Shown here: positions 11,736 through 23,924 of the stretch, piece by piece
Layout: the number at the start of each line of letters is the position of its first letter
Numbering within the stretch: the stretch's first letter is position 1
DNA from: Conus ventricosus
Lineage: Eukaryota > Mollusca > Gastropoda > Neogastropoda > Conidae
DNA: 64,000 bases
Assembly: GCA_018398815.1 (NCBI GenBank)
Contig: CM031601.1
Location: 13,030,299 to 13,094,298, forward strand
Reading direction: 5' to 3'
Made by a program: the position numbers and the translations under genes
The notes under the pieces: model-generated
Database searches by the model: none
What the model was told of the DNA's origin: nothing
The model's input: only the letters and a program-made list of their open reading frames with translations

Positions 11736-12084
11736 AAAGGAAAAAAATACATTTTCTTGAACATATATTCAGGGACATTGAAATCTGAGCAAAAAATGTA
11801 ATGTATCAAGTTATGATTTTTGCGAAACAATGAATCATTCCTGACAAGTTTATGTGGAGATCAGCAGGCATATTTCTGGGGTTTGTTACTGTATCTGCCA
11901 TGGTTATTGTTCTAATCTCGCAGCTTTAATGTTGAGATTGAGATGAAACTTAATATCATTGAATGAGGACATGCTTTTTCAAGATATATTAAGTTTAGCT
12001 GCCATATTGGACGTTGACATGCTTTCTTCACAGAAAGACCAGCCCATTTCTCATTCCCCATCTACACCAAGTATTTGAAAGTGT

Positions 12085-13015
12085 AAACAATGCAGCCTGG
12101 ACCTAGCATAGTGTTATTGCAACTTGCTGCAAACAGTGCAGCCTGACCTAGCACAGTGTTATTGCAACTTTCTGCAAACAGTGCAGCCTGACCTAGCACA
12201 GTGTTATTGCAACTTGTTGCAAACAGTGCAGCCTGACTAGCACAGTGTTATTGCAACTTGCTGCAAACAATGCAGCCTGACATAGCATAGTGTTATTGCA
12301 ACTTGCTGCAAACAATGCAGCCTGACATAGCATAGTGTTATTGCAACTTTCTGCAAACAATGCAGCCTGACATAGCATAGTGTTATTGCAACTTTCTGCA
12401 AACAATGCAGCCTGACCTAGCATAGTGTTATTGCAACTTTCTGCAAACAATGCAGCCTGACCAGGCATAGTGTTATTGCAACTTTCTGCAAACATGCAGC
12501 CTGACAGCATAGTGTTTATTGCAACTTTCTGCAAACAATGCAGCCTGACCAGGCATAGTGTTATTGCAACTTTCTGCAAACAATGCAGCCTGACCGGGCA
12601 TAGTGTTATTGCAACTTTCTGCAAACAATGCAGCCTGACCAGGCATAGTGTTATTGCAACTTCTGCAAACAATGCAGCCTGACAGGCATAGTGTTATTGC
12701 AACTTCTGCAAACAATGCAGCCTGACTAGCATAGTGTTATTGCAACTTTCTGCAAACAGTGCAGCCTGACTAGCATAGTGTTATTGCAACTTTCTGCAAA
12801 CAATGCAGCTGACCTAGCATAGTGTTATTGCAACTTGCTGCAAACAATGCAGCCTGACCTAGCATAGTGTTATTGCACTTTCTGCAAACAATGCAGCCTG
12901 ACCTAGCATAGTGTTATTGCAACTTCTGCAAACAATGCAGCTGACTAGCATAGTGTTATGCAACTGTCTGCAAAAGTGCAGCCGACCTAGCATAGTGTTA
13001 TTGCAACTTTCTGCA
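12085..13015. repeat. 45-bp minisatellite
   Basis: About 21 copies of a 45-bp unit with 'aacaatgcagcctgaccta' and 'gcatagtgttattgcaactt'. The unit length is a multiple of three, so a 159-aa ORF appears on the minus strand; it is broken by single-base deletions and has no codon signal. Not a gene. Confidence 0.95.
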
Positions 13016-13256
13016 GGGGAAGTGCAGTTCAGTATCTTTATTTCAAGTTGTTTTCAGTATAAGAAGTCTTATTAATGCTCTTTATTGATGAATAATTATA
13101 GTGATAATAATAATGAATAGTATTTCTAAAACACAAAATCTTGCATTAGCAACTCAATATGTTGTCAACAAAACAGTTACATAACTATAACAAAACATGA
13201 ATAGAACAACTTCCTCAATTGTCCGCTCACCCCTGACCCCACAGCAAGGCACAGGC

Positions 13257-14736
13257 CCAAATCCTTCCCTCCCCCTATTCAACACACACAGCTTACAACA
13301 GATCCTTCCCTCCCCTTTTCAACACACACAGCTTACAAAGATCCTTCCCTCCCCTATTCAACACACACAGCTTACAACAGATCCTTCTCTCCCCTATTCA
13401 ACACACACACTTACAACAGATCCTTCCCTCCCCTATTCAACACACACAGCTTACAACAGATCCTTCCCTCCCCTATTCAAAACCCCAGCTTACAAGATCT
13501 CCTATTCACAACTAAGATCCTTCCCTCCCCTATTCAACACACAGCTTACAACAGATCCTTCCTCCCCTATTCAACAACAGTTCACAGACTTCCTTCACAC
13601 ACCGTTACAGATCCTTCCTCCCTTTCAACCAGCTTACAAATCTTCTCCTATCACACACACAGCTTACAACAGATCCTTCCCTCCCCCTATTCAACACACA
13701 CAGCTTACAACAGATCCTTCCCTCCCCTATTCAACACACACAGCTTACAACAGATCCTTCCCTCCCCTATTCAACACACACAGCTTACAACAGATCCTTC
13801 CTCCCCCTATTCAACACACACAGCTTACAACAGATCCTTCCTCCCCCTATTCAACACACACAGCTTACAACAGATCCTTCCCCCCCCCTATTCAAACACA
13901 CACAGCTTACAACAGATCCTTCCCTCCCCCTATTCAACACACACAGCTTACAACAGATCCTTCCCCCCCCTATTCAACACACACAGCTTACAACTAGATC
14001 CTTCCCTCCCCTTCTATTCATCACACACAGCTTACAACAGATCCTTCCCCCCTATTCAACACACACAGCTTACAACAGATCCTTCCCTCCCCTATTCAAC
14101 ACACACAGCTTACAACAGATCCTTCCCTCCCCTATTACAATAAGTCTCCCACCCCATTCAAACACAGCTTACAACAGATCCTTCCCTCCCCTATTCAACA
14201 CACACAGCTTACAACAGATCCTTCCCTCCCCTATTCAACACACACAGCTTACAACAGATCCTTCCCTCCCCCTATTCAACACACACAGCTTACAACTAGA
14301 TCTCTCTCCATTCAACACACAGCTTACAACAGATCCTTTCCCCCTATTCAACACACAGCTTACAACAGATCCTTCCCTCCCTATTCAACACACAGCTTAC
14401 AAAGATCCTTCCCTGCCCTATTCAACACACACAGCTTAAAAGATCCTTCCACCCTATTTAACACACACAGCTTACAACGATCCTTCCTCCCTATTCAACA
14501 CAGCTACAATAGATCCTCCACCCCTATTTAACCACACAGCTACAATAGATCTTCACTCCCTATTCAAACACACAGCTTAAATAGATCCTTCCACCCCTAT
14601 TTAAACACACAGCTTACACAGTCTCTCTCCCCTATTCAAACACACAGCTTACAATGAGTCCTTCCCACCCCTATTTAACACACACAGCTTACAAAGATCT
14701 TCCTCCCTATTCAACACACACAGCTTACAAAGATCT
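13257..14736. repeat. about 40-bp C-rich minisatellite
   Basis: About 36 copies of 'cacacacagcttacaacaga' plus 'tccttccctcccctattcaa'. It is pyrimidine-rich on the plus strand with variable C runs. Copies become shorter and more damaged toward 14.3-14.7 kb. The 266-aa ORF from 13197 is repeat translation. Confidence 0.95.
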
Positions 14737-14879
14737 GGGACCATTGAGAAGCTGAAAGTGGTCTTCGACAATTAATGTGACAGAATGGATTGCAATAGAG
14801 GCTGAGATTGACCAAGAAGCAAAGATCCTTCCGGTGTATTGCTGACATCTACAACTAGGAAGGTGAATAATTAGGAAGA

Positions 14880-15640
14880 AGGTTACGCTGAGCGACGACT
14901 AATGTGACAGAGTTGACCAACAGGAAGAACGGATTAGGCTGAGTTGACTGGAGATGATTTGGCAGGTTGATAAAAGAAGAACGATTAGCTGAGCGTACAG
15001 ACAGATTAGACGAGTTGACCATAGGAAGAACGATTAGCGCTGAGCGTTGACATAGGAAGAATGATTGGCTGAGCGTTGACCAATAGAAAGAACGATTAGC
15101 GCTGAGCGTTGACATAGGAAGAAGCATTAGCGCTGAGCGTTGACCAGTGGAAGAAGGATAGTGAGCGTGACAATAGGAAGAAGGATTGGCTGAGCTTGAC
15201 AATAGGAAGAAGATTAGCGCTGAGCGTTGACAATAGGAATAACATTTCGTGAGGTTGACGTCGAGGATAGTGATGACCAATGGAAATGGTGACAGAGTTG
15301 ACCAATAGGAAGAAGGATTAGCGCTGAGCGTTGACATAGGAAAACAATTAGCGCGAGTAGAGACTATCGAGTTGACCAATAGGAAGAAGATAGCGCTGAC
15401 AGAGTTGACCAATGGAAGAACAATTAGCGCTGAGGTAGAAGACATAAATTGGACAGAGTTGACCAATAGGACGAATGATTAGCGCTGAGGTAGACAGACT
15501 AATGTGACAGAGGTGACCAATGGAAATGGTGACAGAGTTGACCAGTAGGAAGAAGGATTAGCGCTGAGCTAGACAGACTAATATGACAGAGTTGACCAAT
15601 AGGAAGAACATTAGCGCTGAGCTGGACAGGCTAATATGAC
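14880..15640. repeat. degenerate minisatellite with GTTGACCAAT core (unit about 31-35 bp)
   Basis: Copies of 'gttgaccaataggaagaac' plus 'gattagcgctgagc' with many small deletions. It shares the 'gttgaccaat' core with the array that follows and grades into it, so the two have a common origin. Confidence 0.85.
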
Positions 15641-16403
15641 AGAGTTGACCAATGGAAATGGTGACAGAGTTGACCAATGGAAATGGTGACAGAGTTGACC
15701 AATGGAAATGGTGACAGAGTTGACCATGAAATGGTGACAGAGTTGACAATGGAAATGGTGACAGTTGACCAGTGAAATGGTGACAGAGTTGACCAATGAA
15801 AATGGTGAAGTGACCAGTAAATGTGACAGTTGACCAATGGAAATGGTGACAGAGTTGACATGAATGGTACGGTGACCAATGGAAATGGTGACAGAGTTGA
15901 CAATCAAATGGTGACAGTTGACAGTCGAAGGTGACAGAGTTGACCAATGGAAATGGTGACAGAGTTGACCAATCAAATGGTGACAGTTGACCAGTCGAAA
16001 TGGTGACAGTTGACCAATGGAAATGGTGACAGTTGACCAATGGAAATGGTGACAGTTGACCAGTCGAAATGGTGACAGTTGACCAATGGAAATGGTGACA
16101 GAGTTGACCAATCAAATGGTGACAGTTGACCAGTCGAAATGGTGACAGTTGACCAATGGAAATGGTGACAGAGTTGACCAATGGAAATGGTGACAGAGTT
16201 GACCAATGGAAATGGTGACAGAGTTGACAGTCGAAATGGTGACGTTGACAATGAATGTGACAGATTGACAATGGAATGGTGACAGAGTTGACCAATGGAA
16301 ATGGTGACAGTTGACCAATGGAAATGGTGACAGAGTTGACCAATGGAAATGGTGACAGAGTTGACCAATCAAAATGGTGACAGAGTTGACCAATCAAAAT
16401 GGT
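15640..16403. repeat. 25-bp minisatellite
   Basis: About 30 copies of 'tgacagagttgaccaatgg' plus 'aaatgg'. Variants drop 'aga' (tgacagttgacc) or carry 'aatcaaatgg' or 'agtcgaaatgg'. Long minus-strand ORFs (up to 279 aa) are repeat translation. Confidence 0.93.
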
Positions 16404-16927
16404 GGAATGTGAGAACTTCCGTCTTGTACTGCCGCTTAAGTTTTACAAGGAGCCATTGAAGTTGGTTTAATGGCTGTGTTACATGTATTTACATTTTTTT
16501 ATTTCAGCATTTGTCTTGGGCTACTGTTTTGAGTTCTTTGCGTATGGTGAATTTGTTCTGCTTTGAACCAATGAAAACAGCGTTGCTATAATCTAGCCTT
16601 CATGTTATTAAGGCAGGCAGTGATGGTGGGCAGCAATGCATTATGGGACATAAATGTATCCGACTATATACAGTACTGATGTTATGTTCAAGAGAAGGAA
16701 GTGCAGCAGATAGGAATGTGTTTTATTTTACTGTTTAAGACACACAAAACTTAACGACCAAAAGCAGAAAGATACCTGACTTTTGAAATAGGTATTAATG
16801 TTAGCATGGATTTAACCAGTTTTCTGAACATGACTTGCTGGTCTTAGATAATTTAATGTAATTGGTTCTTTCTTCATTCTTATGCACAGGTTTTGTTTAT
16901 GAAACACACTTGCTCACAGTCACAATC

Positions 16928-17081
16928 ATCCACACACACACACACACAACAGCACAGCACACGCACATGCACAGCACCCACACGCACACACACACACACA
17001 CAGGCACACACACACACATGCGCGTGCACACACATGCACACATAAGAGCGCACGCATGCATGCAGCACACACTCACACTCG

Positions 17082-17154
<73 letters not shown>

Positions 17155-17180
17155 CACATACACACACACACACACACACA
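16928..17180. repeat. complex AC/GC-rich microsatellite
   Basis: 250 bp of (AC)n mixed with cgcgcg, catgca and acgc blocks; strong purine-pyrimidine alternation, a candidate Z-DNA former. Confidence 0.93.
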
Positions 17181-17467
17181 CCACTCTCACATCATTCTCT
17201 GTCCTCCTCCCCACTCTCACACCAAAACATATGTGTGTGTGTATGTACAAATATAAATATATAAAGAGAGATGTATATGTATGTATGTATTAAAATAAAG
17301 TGGTATGTTCCAGTCAAAATGTTTTTTTAGATGTATTGCACATATATTAGAGTTTTATTAATTGTAATACACAATCACCTGCTTTAGATGTTGTGGAGAA
17401 TGTTTTGCTAAGTCTGACGTGCATGCCATCCTCACTGAATGTCAGCATGGGAGACAGTAACACTGGC

Positions 17468-17539
17468 TTCATGCATTTCTCGCTGTGTTGACCGGTTCAG
17501 TGCTTCATTGATTTCTCGCTGTGTTGACCGCTTCAGTGC
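17468..17539. repeat. 36-bp direct duplication
   Basis: Two adjacent copies containing 'tttctcgctgtgttgaccg', differing by a few bases. Followed at 17596-17640 by an A-rich run with scattered G. Confidence 0.85.
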
Positions 17540-17922
17540 CAGAGTTTCAGTACACTTCTGCTGCAGATTGCTGACTCACAGCAGCACTGGATGTAAAAAA
17601 AAAAAAAAAAAAGGAAAAAAAAAAGAAAAAGGAAAAAAAAGTTTTTTTTAGTGTGTTCCATTTGAACATCAAAGTCTGCAGCAAATGTTTATTTTCTGTG
17701 AGCTGTTAACGTGGATCCTATCATTTCCACGCTAAGAAGAATGTAACAGAATGAACAGACGAGTTGCTGTGGTTGTGATGAGAACCGCGTCTGGCTGAGC
17801 ATGATGGCATGTGCAGTATGACACATTGTTCCACTTGCCCCATCCTGTCCTTTGCTGTTGTGACCCTGATGATTTATTGTGTTTGCTGTTTGCATGTGCC
17901 TGTTGTTGTGTGCCCCTTCCAG

Positions 17923-17982
17923 ACAGTGATGAGAATGAAGAGGAGGAGGAAGAAGGGGACAGAGAGAATGATGCTGATTCTG
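17923..17982 (+). CDS. MAPK8IP3: candidate acidic cassette exon of the JIP3/4-like gene
   Basis: The 60-nt stretch between a good 3' splice site ('tgccccttccag') and 'tctg|gtatgg' reads SDENEEEEEEGDRENDADS without a stop. It lies between the exons at 7603 and 28129, both joined in phase 1, and is itself phase 1-1. Including it adds exactly 20 residues, with Asp formed at its left junction and Gly kept at the right, leaving the downstream frame unchanged. Acidic inserts just before leucine zipper II would fit this linker. The donor GTATGG is weaker than consensus, which suits an alternative exon. I do not know a described counterpart, so treat it as a strong in-sequence candidate rather than a proven exon. 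Confidence 0.66.
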
Positions 17983-19469
17983 GTATGGCGACTTGCTCTT
18001 TCTTCTCCTCCTCTCACACACCCTCTTTGCTTGCTCTCATGTTCTTTCTCTTTCCCCGGCACACTGCTCTGTGTTCACACTTCTCTCATTGTTTGTGCAG
18101 TCTTTCTCTTCCTCTCTTTATCTTGATGGAATATTAAGTGTAAATAAAAATCTGCTTCTGCTGAATGTTGACTGGGAACAGGGATGATCAGCTTGACATT
18201 TGGATTTTGTTGTTGACATTTACAGACTGTAACATACTTTGAAAATGAAAAAGTGATCGAGGAATGTAATGTTACGTTTCTCTGGTGACAGGTGTGTTAA
18301 AAGAGGTTTTGTGTTGTTCCCAGCTTGCATGATGGAGTTCTAATTTTGGGATAAGGATTGAAAATAAAAAAAAGACCGGTCGGTCATCATAGCACTTTTT
18401 GTGTTGTTGTTTTGGTGATGTGCAGTTTCATTCCTGTCTTGTTAAGATTTTATGAACATTGTGGTTTTAGCCAGTAGACATTGTGTGAGTGCATCTTGTC
18501 CATAACTGTGTTGTTGAATGTTAAGGAAGTGTAGAGTCAGTGTCTCTGTCTTCTTACGTTTCTGTCAGCCTTGTGTGTGTGTGTGTGTGGTGTGTGGGTG
18601 TGGGTGTGTTTTGTGATGGAGCCAAAAATTGCACATATGCATTTTGATTGCTGTATAATTGTTTCTTTCTTTGAAGGCACCACTGTCATTCAAAATGACA
18701 AGTTAACTTTTTTTCAGTACATCTGAGTTACATATTAAATGATTTTTTTTTTCATCTCTTTGGATGGAGTAAGGAAAATAAACCATAAAACTGCAGCCAA
18801 CAACTTTGGATTTTATACAGCATAGTGGTATGTTCAATTTTTTTTTTTTTTTTTATCCCTTTGGGTTGGGTAAGGAATATAAACCATAGAGTTATAGCCA
18901 GCTGTGGAGAGGAGAATGCGCTTCAACTGAATGCATGTCAGTGGTATGTTTTGAAAGTTGGCTTCTGAGTATAAGAGTCTGAGATTTTGAAAAATTAGGC
19001 AATATTGGGAAAATGGGCTTCTGGATGTATAATGCATCTAGATAAAGTTGCCTGCCACATCATTGAAATAAAAATTAAGGAAAGTAAAAAATATTAGTCA
19101 TTTGAAATCTGACGAAAGTAAAAGTTGGCTCACGGGTGGTTTTGGAAAGCAAATTGCTCAAAAGATTGATCAGATTCATGAAAAATCAGTACTGGATGGG
19201 TAGTGTGTTGTTAAAAGATAAAACTGCTGCTGATGTAAGCATGTGCACTTAATTCAGATTATGCTGTCTTAATGTGAATTTTATGTTGTGTTTCTGTTCT
19301 ACTGTTGATTGTAGATACTTCTCAGAGTTGTAAGTGTGAGAGGGAACTGTTGGGGCAGGTAGAACGTTTACCACGATCATACCTGCACAGTTGTGTTTGG
19401 AGTAGAGATGTAGGTTTGTCCTTGGGTGTGTCTAGGGAACCCTGTTTGTAAAGGAGGAAGCTGTGTTAT

Positions 19470-19597
19470 CATGGTTGGTTTTATGTTTCGGTGGGATGCT
19501 GTAGAAAGTCTGTACTGAGCTGACAGGATTTTCATGGTTGGTTTTATGTTTTGGTGGGATGCTGTAGAAAGTCTGTACTGAGCTGACAGAATTTTCA
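19470..19597. repeat. 63-bp direct duplication
   Basis: Two copies containing 'catggttggttttatgtttc' and 'gtagaaagtctgtactgagc', period 63 bp, nearly identical. Confidence 0.9.
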
Positions 19598-19920
19598 TGG
19601 TGTTCTTTTCCTGGTGTCGCCCTGTTGAGAGGTCTCACAAAGTCCACTGTTGTGTAATACAGAGGTGCCAACCAGTAGGTTTTGGCTCAATGTTTTTGTG
19701 CTCAGTCGAATTTTGTATGGATTTAAGGTCTCTCAGTTTGTTTCCTGGCAGAGAGTCGCCCACGAATATGTGCTGAGTCAAAGCAAATAACAGTGAAGAC
19801 TTGCATGATTTGCTGATGCCACTGAATGGCTGTGACTGTAGAATTGTGCTCTGTTACCAACCACTCGTTGCATGGTTAAAACTGGTAACCAATGAGAAGA
19901 GAAGCTGCAGTTCCTAGAAG

Positions 19921-20058
19921 CTGGCTGATAGTTTTTCTTGCTGCATTTCCCCATATTCAGCGCAGTATGGCTGATAGTTTTTCTTGCTGCATTTCCCATG
20001 TTCAGCGCAGTATGGCTGATAGTTTTTCTTGCTGCATTTCCCCATATTCAGCGCAGTG
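19921..20058. repeat. 46-bp minisatellite, three copies
   Basis: Three copies of 'tggctgatagtttttcttgc' plus 'tgcatttccccatattcagc'; the middle copy has small changes. Confidence 0.9.
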
Positions 20059-20372
20059 GCTCTGTCAGGGTAACATGCAGAAGGAAATTTGTTAATAATG
20101 TAACTTCCATTAACTTCGAGAACACAGTTGAACAGCACAGGCTTGCCTGGTATTTCAAAATAGCTGTGTTCGCCACTGAAAAATGGGAAAATCAATGACA
20201 CTCTGGACATTACCGATGCAGATTGCCTAATAAAAGCAACAACAACACAACACAAAAAACAACAAAGATGAAAATAGATGGGTGCACCTCTTTTTACAGG
20301 TGGACAAACCTGATAGCAGATGGGAAGTTGTGAATCAAACGCTGTGTGCATGCACATAGAACAGTAAGTGGC

Positions 20373-21172
20373 TGAGGAAGAGACAGAACAGAGCTGAAGT
20401 GAAAAGAAAGTGCTGAAACAGATACCTAGTGCTGGCAAGTCAGTCAGAGTGAGTGACACTGATGACAGAGACAGAACAGAGCTGAAGTGAAAAGAAAGTG
20501 CTGAAACAGATAGCTAGTGCTGGCAAGTCAGAGTGAGTGACACTGATGACAGAGACAGAACAGAGCTGAAGTGAAAAGAAAGTGCTGAAACAGATAGCCA
20601 GTGCTGGCAAGTCAATCAGAGTGACACTGATGACAGAGACAGAACAGAGCTGAAGTGAACAGAAAGTGCTGAAACAGATAGCCAGTGCTACACTGATGAC
20701 AGAGACAGAACAGAGCTGAAGTGAACAGAAAGTGCTGAAACAGATAGCCAGTGCTACATGGATGACAGAGACAGAACAGAGCTGAAGTGAACAGAAAGTG
20801 CTGAAACAGATAGCTAGTGGTACACGGATGACAGAGACAGAACAGAGCTGAAGTGAAAAGAAAGTGCTGAAACAGATAGCCAGTGCTGGCAAGTCAATCA
20901 GAGTGACACTGATGACAGAGACAGAACAGAGCTGAAGTGAACAGAAAGTGCTGAAACAGATAGCCAGTGCTACACGGATGACAGAGACAGAACAGAGCTG
21001 AAGTGAAAAGAAAGTGCTGAAACAGATAGCCAGTGCTACACGGATGACAGAGACAGAACAGAGCTGAAGTGAAAAGAAAGTGCTGAAACAGATAGCTAGT
21101 GGTACACGGATGACAGAGACAGAACAGAGCTGAAGTGAAAAGAAAGTGCTGAAACAGCTAGTGCTGGCAAGT
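20373..21172. repeat. minisatellite with two unit lengths and higher-order order
   Basis: Units share 'gacagagacagaacagagct' and 'agaaagtgctgaaacagata'. Short units are 66 bp; long units (about 84 bp) add 'ggcaagtcaatcagagtg'. The order is L L L s s s L s s s L. The third short unit in each trio has 'gtggtacacgg', so a 282-bp L-s-s-s block is itself repeated. Confidence 0.92.
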
Positions 21173-21837
21173 CAATCAGAGAGAGTGACGCTGACGAAGG
21201 TGGACAGTGAATACTTCTTCAAACGACCCAAAATCAGTGGTGCCAGACATATTGGAAATAAAACTATGTACAGTAGCCTTGTTCACAACGAGGAGGGAAG
21301 ATCTTGGTTCATGCACAGTCTGCAAATTCCTATTCCCTGTCAGTCATGGTGGCTGGGAGGTTGAAGCGCACACACACACATGCATGTACATCTGCATAGC
21401 ATCTTATTTGTAAGAATATAGTGTGCTTCTGAAAATTGCTGAACATTTGACATCAGCTGTGGCTGAAGGAGAACATCATAGATGGAAGTTTCATTGGTTA
21501 GTTCTCAACAATATCTGTGTGTTCAGCCTTCCAAAGTTACTGCGACATGTGCTGGATTTGAAAGTGCCTCATGGCAGACTCAGTGCTTTGTATGGCTTTG
21601 TTTCAAACAGCAAAGAATTGTGCTGAGAAATAGTAATTTGTGTCAACAGATTTCCCATATTGTACTCAGAAATGATGGAAGGGTTTGCACCTGAAATGAT
21701 GGAAGGGTTTGCACCTCTGGTATTACATGGGAAGTGGGCTTTGACAGCTGTTTGTCAAATAAACATGTAATCTTTATAGTATGAAGGCAAGGATTGCATA
21801 CATCATGGTGACTCGAGATCTGTTGTCTCCTTTATAC

Positions 21838-21920
21838 CACACACGCACGCACGCACGCACGCATGCACGCGCGTGCGCTGTGCGTGCGGCTGGCGGCGCG
21901 CGCTGCGTGTGTGTGTGTAA
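21838..21920. repeat. GC-rich alternating purine-pyrimidine foldback
   Basis: 'cacacgcacgcacgcacgc' on the left is answered by 'gcgtgtgtgtgtg' on the right, around a perfect palindrome GCACGCGCGTGC at 21865-21876. It can form a hairpin or cruciform, and also Z-DNA. Confidence 0.7.
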
Positions 21921-22092
21921 TTTAAACAAACACAAAAACAGCAAAACAGTTATCTATCACATGGTAACTTCAGTCAGTATGTGTATGTTGTACATATTTC
22001 ATTTTTCTGTGTATATTTCTTTTTCTTTTTTTTTTCAAAAAATTTCATTGCTAAGATATTGTTCATTTCCAAATTTTTTATATGATGAAGCA

Positions 22093-22094
22093 TG

Positions 22095-22173
<79 letters not shown>

Positions 22174-22198
22174 GTGTCTGAAGAGAGAGAGAGAGAGG
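22093..22198. repeat. (GT)n then (GA)n microsatellite
   Basis: About 75 bp of GT followed by a short GA run. The overlapping 155-aa ORF is an artefact. Confidence 0.95.
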
Positions 22199-22439
22199 GG
22201 ATCAGATTAATGACTAGATTTAGGATGACTCTGTGCGACTATGGGTAACTTCATCAAACAGCTGTGGGCAGTCTCAACAGAAACGTTGGCTAGAATTTCT
22301 TACCGATCATTGTTAGGTTCAGGAAATCACTTGAATGTTTGAGCAGATATTGACATGACTTGATTTTCATAACTATGAGCTAACAAAGAGGGATTGGGAG
22401 AGTGGGGAATGGAGGTGAGAGGTGGAATGTAAACGTTTT

Positions 22440-23154
22440 TTTCCCCCGGCTATTTAAGGGAAGGTTTGGTGTAGGTATGGGTGTTGATAAGTGTTTCTTT
22501 TATCAGGAGATCCCATTTCCTAGTTGGTGTTGATGGGTGGATGTGTTTTGTCTTAACCTCACTGGGGTTGATAAGGTTTTCCCACTTCCCAAAGTATATG
22601 TGATGGATGTTTGTGTTTGTCTTAACTCCATAGTGGCAGATAATTTAAAAAAAAAGACTTTTTCTCCATGAAGTGGTAGAGTACTTGGAGCTGATGGGGT
22701 TTCATTTTTCTATGGGGGTGGGGGGCTGATGGGTGGTTGTGTTTAGACTACATTACATGGGGGTGGGGGGACTGAGTGGTGGTTGTGTTTGTTTAGACTA
22801 CATTACAGCTGACAGGGTTTTCTCATTTCCCAGTGTGTGTTGAGTGATCTTGCATGTCTGAACTGCGGGTATGAGAGTTTTCTCTTTCCCCAGCGTGTGC
22901 GGATGTGTGAATGTGTTTTTCTTAACTGCATTGGGCTGTGATGATCTTCTCATTTTCCAGTGTGTGTTGATATGTGGTTGCGTTTGTCTTAACCCCATTG
23001 GGACTAACAGGATTTTATGTTTACCCTGAGTGTGTTGACAGGTGGTTGGTTGTCATAACCCTAAGTGGCCAACATAGTTTCCTCTTTGGTGTGTGGTGAT
23101 GGGTGGTTTTGTTTGTCTTAATCCCATTTGGACAATCAGGGTTATCCTATTTCC

Positions 23155-23207
<53 letters not shown>

Positions 23208-23640
23208 TGTCAGTACAACCGTGAGTTAATCTGACAATAAATTGGTTTCAGTGTGTGTGTGTTGATGGGTGGTTTTGTTTGTCTTAATCCCATTTGGACA
23301 ATCAGGGTTACCCTTTTTCCAGTGTGTGTGTGTTGATGGGTGGTTTTGTTTGTCTTAATCCCATTTGGACAATCGGGGTTATCCTATTTCCAGTGTGTGT
23401 GTGTGTGTGTGTTGATGGGTGGTTTTGTTTATCTTAATCCCATTTGGACGATCAGGGTTATCCTATTTCCAGTGTATATGTGTTGATTGGTGGTTTTGTT
23501 TATCTTAATCCCATTTGGATGATCAGGGTTATCCTATTTCCAGTGTGTGTGTGTGTGTGTGTGTTGATGGGGGTTTTTGTTTGTCTGAAGTCAGTTGGAG
23601 CTTAAGAGGATTTTCCCATTTCTCAGTATGCCTTATTGGA
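22440..23640. repeat. degenerate minisatellite around 'gggttttcccatttcccagtgtgt'-like units
   Basis: Divergent units of roughly 60-90 bp with 'gttgatgggtggttttgttt', 'gtcttaatcccatttgga' and 'cagggttatcctatttccag', including embedded (GT)n at 23156-23207. Copies between 23221 and 23560 are the best preserved. Confidence 0.85.
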
Positions 23641-23696
23641 AGGTTGTGCTTTTTTCTCAATCCCATCGGCGTTTATAAGTTTTGTTTACCCCTTTT

Positions 23697-23866
23697 CCCA
23701 GTATGTGCTGAAGGGTTGTTGTGTTTTGTCCCAGTATGTGCTGAAGGGTTGTTGTGTTTTGTCCCAGTATGTGCTGAAGGGTTGTTGTGTTTTGTCCCAG
23801 TATGTGCTGAAGGGTTGTTGTGTTTTGTCCCAGTATGTGCTGAAGGATTGTTGTGTTTTGTCTTAA
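23697..23866. repeat. 33-bp minisatellite, five copies
   Basis: Five near-identical copies of 'cccagtatgtgctgaagggt' plus 'tgttgtgttttgt'. The multiple-of-three period creates ORFs in several frames, none of them genes. Confidence 0.95.
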
Positions 23867-23924
23867 TGGAACTGGCAGCAACAGGGTTTTTCCCTTTCTA
23901 GGTCTTTGGATAGTTGGAACTGTT

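Larger units (their letters stand above)
7689..17922 (+). other. MAPK8IP3: JIP3/4-like gene intron, 10.2 kb
   Basis: Apart from the tandem arrays listed separately (8667-9400, 12085-13015, 13257-14736, 14880-16403) and microsatellites, the stretches 7689-8666, 9401-10499, 10602-11668, 11732-12084, 16404-16927 and 17181-17922 are AT-rich unique sequence with no recognisable gene. If the cassette exon at 17923 is not real, the intron runs to 28128. Confidence 0.75.

Noticed and set aside
12193..12672. 159-aa minus-strand ORF
   Set aside because: Translation of the 45-bp minisatellite, which has no codon bias and is interrupted by random single-base deletions.
13197..13997. 266-aa plus-strand ORF rich in Pro/Ser/Thr
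   Set aside because: Read-through of the 40-bp array; frame changes between units and no start or splice context.
15558..16397. Minus-strand ORFs up to 279 aa, His/Ser/Trp-rich
   Set aside because: Read-through of the 25-bp array in several frames at once.
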